6,793 nt of DNA, taken from positions 1 through 6,793 of the forward strand of contig DAOWIM010000089.1 in assembly GCA_030640905.1 (NCBI GenBank), given 5' to 3'. Origin of the DNA: a bacterium (GTDB lineage Bacteria; Zixibacteria; MSB-5A5; GN15; FEB-12). Below the pieces are notes generated by a model that did no database searches, was not told the DNA's origin, and saw only the letters and a program-made list of their open reading frames with translations. Below, in pieces: positions 6,782-6,793 of the stretch (the first letter of the stretch is position 1; every line of letters begins with the position of its first letter). The position numbers were made by a program, and so were the translations under genes.

Positions 6782-6793
6782 ATGAAACAGGTA
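6782..6793 (+). CDS. Start of an unidentified gene, cut off by the window
   Basis: Only ATG AAA CAG GTA (MKQV) is visible before the window ends. The strong Shine-Dalgarno site and the same orientation as the phosphatase gene make it a real start. In many genomes an RsbU-type phosphatase gene is followed by a STAS-domain anti-sigma antagonist, so that is a reasonable guess, but four residues cannot show it. Confidence 0.65.

Noticed and set aside
2..6793. Mobile element, CRISPR array, phage or defence system
   Set aside because: No transposase, integrase, nuclease or array-type direct repeats were seen; all four main genes are housekeeping-style envelope or signalling genes.

Overview
The window holds one plus-strand gene cluster with no RNA genes, mobile elements, CRISPR arrays or long repeats that I can see. 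From left to right it contains: the 3' part of a soluble TPR protein (2-790); a 13-span membrane protein with a TPR tail (854-2899); a GT-C type glycosyltransferase, also with a TPR-like tail (3005-4936); a two-GAF, SpoIIE/RsbU-type PP2C phosphatase (4956-6704); and the first four codons of another gene (6782 onward). All four substantial genes face the same way, with gaps of 63, 105, 19 and 77 bases, so one transcript or two overlapping ones are likely.

The organism cannot be fixed from this window. Base composition is moderate (roughly half G+C by eye), Shine-Dalgarno sites are used at several starts, and one start is best read as TTG. TPR-rich membrane proteins beside GAF-SpoIIE phosphatases fit an environmental Gram-negative of the FCB or candidate-phylum type (Zixibacteria-like or similar). 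That is an impression, not a placement.

The two central genes are the main interest. The second (3005-4936) carries the full motif set of the AftB/LphB-like GT-C family: DDAYISYRY in the first outer loop, SPAGLET, WLRPEG, YYG..LPNSFYAK, GGDF...RFF and the DMVGLTDSTIARH motif of the soluble domain. It should transfer a sugar from a lipid-linked donor on the outer face of the cytoplasmic membrane. The first (854-2899) has no close family that I recognise, but the positive-inside rule gives it 13 spans, with its acidic and polar loop motifs all on the outer face. This is the layout of a GT-C enzyme. Both proteins end in helical-repeat domains that the topology places outside the membrane.

The phosphatase has all the PP2C metal-binding aspartates and probably acts on a STAS-domain anti-sigma antagonist in a partner-switching system. 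The gene starting at 6782 is a candidate for such a partner, but only MKQV is visible. Whether the signalling gene controls the membrane enzymes or only lies next to them cannot be decided here.
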